In this document: one piece after another, positions 5,242-6,042 of the stretch
How the letters are laid out: each line of letters opens with the position of its first letter
Position numbering within the stretch: the first letter of the stretch is position 1
Assembly: GCA_013203065.1 (NCBI GenBank)
Contig: JABMQV010000651.1
Coordinates: forward strand, 1 to 6,042
Origin: Desulfobacteraceae bacterium
GTDB lineage: Bacteria > Desulfobacterota > DSM-4660 > Desulfatiglandales > Desulfatiglandaceae
Reading direction: 5' to 3'
DNA: 6,042 bases
Made by a program: the position numbers and the translations under genes
The notes under the pieces: generated by a model
What the model was told of the DNA's origin: nothing
Seen by the model: only the letters and a program-made list of their open reading frames with translations
Database searches by the model: none

Positions 5242-5946
5242 ATGGCAAGAAAGCCCACTTACGAAGAATTGGAACAAAAAGTCAAGGCGTTAGAGAAAGC
5301 CGAGGCTGAGCGCAAGCGATCCCAGGAGGCCTTAAAGGAGACCGAGGGGCGCTATCGTGATCTCATTGAAAGTGCTCACGACATGATCCAGAGTATCAGA
5401 CCTGATGGTTCTTTTGGCTTTGTAAATCGCGCCTGGTTAGAGACGCTGGGATATGGTGAGGAAGAACTCCCTTCTTTGAATCTTTTCGATATCATTCATC
5501 CCGACTCGCTTCAACATTGCCAGCAGGTTTTCTCCAAGATTATGACCGGACAACGCGTCACCGATGTTCAGGCCACTTTTGTCGCCAAGGACGGCAGAGA
5601 GGTTTACGTGGAAGGTGGCGCAAGTCCGCGTCTAATTAGAGGAGAGGTCTTAGCCACTCACGCAATATTCCGTGACATCAGCGAGTATAGGAGGATAGAA
5701 GAACAGTTAGAGAACCACCGAGAGCACCTTGAGAAACTGGTGCATGAGCGTACTGTGGAACTGAAGGGCGTGAACCAACAACTGGAGCAGGAAATAGAGG
5801 AGCACAAGCTGGCAGAGGAAGCACTGCGGGAGAGCAAGGACAATCTAGACAAAGCCCAGAAGGTCGCCCATGTTGGAAACTGGAGCCGTGATTTGAAGAC
5901 CGGTCAGAGCAAATGGTCCGACGAAATGTATCGCATTCTTGCCTGA
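5242..5946 (+). CDS. PAS-domain sensor protein (probable histidine kinase N-terminal part), frameshifted
   Basis: As read, 234 residues. Residues 5-36 form a charged coiled coil (YEELEQKVKALEKAEAERK). A first PAS domain covers about 37-149, with LIESAHDMIQSIRPDGSFGF, FVNRAWLETLGY, the IIHPDS motif (85-89) and a closing IFRDISEYRRIEEQL, the usual PAS-to-linker junction. A second coiled coil spans about 150-203 (HLEKLVHERTVEL, EIEEHKLAEEALRES). A second PAS domain (PAS_3 type) begins at about 204 with AQKVAHVGNWSRDLKTG and WSDEMYRIL, then is cut by TGA at 5944-5946. The coding continues in another frame to the window edge (next entry). There is no membrane segment or signal peptide, so it should be cytosolic. 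Relatives usually end in HisKA and HATPase domains; none is seen here because the window ends. Confidence 0.85.
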   Translation: MARKPTYEELEQKVKALEKAEAERKRSQEALKETEGRYRDLIESAHDMIQSIRPDGSFGFVNRAWLETLGYGEEELPSLNLFDIIHPDSLQHCQQVFSKIMTGQRVTDVQATFVAKDGREVYVEGGASPRLIRGEVLATHAIFRDISEYRRIEEQLENHREHLEKLVHERTVELKGVNQQLEQEIEEHKLAEEALRESKDNLDKAQKVAHVGNWSRDLKTGQSKWSDEMYRILA

Positions 5947-6042
5947 CCCCGGGAGATCCAGGAGAGATCTCTTATGAATTCATTCTGTCCCACATACACC
6001 CGGAAGACAGAGAACGTGTCACCGCAGTGCTAAAAGAAGCAG
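5940..6042 (+). pseudogene. Continuation of second PAS domain after a one-base frameshift
   Basis: From 5940 the frame one base back reads CLTPGDPGEISYEF and then ILSHIHPEDRERVTAVLKEA to the right edge. This is exactly what should follow WSDEMYRIL in a PAS_3 domain (LxPxxxxxSYEx, IHPDDRERV). The gene therefore continues past the TGA, and one base appears to be missing near 5938-5940. The site (CATTCTTGCC) is not a classical slippery heptamer, so a mutation or a sequence error is likelier than programmed shifting. The gene is cut by the window end. Confidence 0.8.

Noticed and set aside
1..6042. CRISPR array, tRNA, rRNA, toxin-antitoxin or defence cassette
   Set aside because: No regularly spaced repeats, no cloverleaf or rRNA signature, and no pair of small overlapping genes with matching motifs were seen.

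Overview
The window reads like a piece of chromosome from a Desulfobacterales-type anaerobic deltaproteobacterium. This is inferred from gene style only: an AMP-forming acyl-CoA ligase next to a short-chain dehydrogenase, a PAS sensor beginning MARKPTYEELEQKV, and mixed AT/GC codon use. No marker gene fixes the taxon. All recognisable genes are on the + strand and face the same way, but they are separated by long stretches of broken coding sequence, so this looks like a decaying region and not a compact operon.

Layout. 1-26: rho-independent terminator of a gene left of the window. 67-1677: intact acyl-CoA synthetase. 1670-1776: overlapping start of a short-chain dehydrogenase (SDR) gene that dies after its first beta strand. 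1777-2656: no intact gene, but protein-like reading frames with stops, a promoter-like pair at 2053-2081 and a hairpin at 2468-2487. 2657-2807: N-terminal remnant of an FKBP-type prolyl isomerase with damaged active-site positions. 2875-3180: intact 101-residue RRM RNA-binding protein with a Gly/Arg tail. 3181-3550: no clear gene, with a GC-rich open frame on the minus strand. 3551-4216: class I methyltransferase of the lysine-methyltransferase-like group. 4249-4512: small unknown ORF. 4415-4974: a patchwork of peptide remnants (ISAzo13-transposase-like, TPR-like, and one unrecognised C-terminus). 4975-5241: intergenic with a possible promoter. 5242 to the right edge: PAS-domain sensor protein whose second PAS domain is cut by a one-base frameshift near 5940.

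How the genes relate. The ligase and the SDR remnant were probably once a translationally coupled pair for acyl-CoA metabolism; only the ligase remains. The RRM protein, the methyltransferase and the PAS sensor look like independent units for RNA binding, protein or small-molecule methylation, and signalling. I see no CRISPR array, tRNA, rRNA, toxin-antitoxin pair or defence system, and no convincing new multi-gene system. The most notable things are the density of gene fragments (at least five), the stop-interrupted 1777-2656 block, and the frameshifted sensor.
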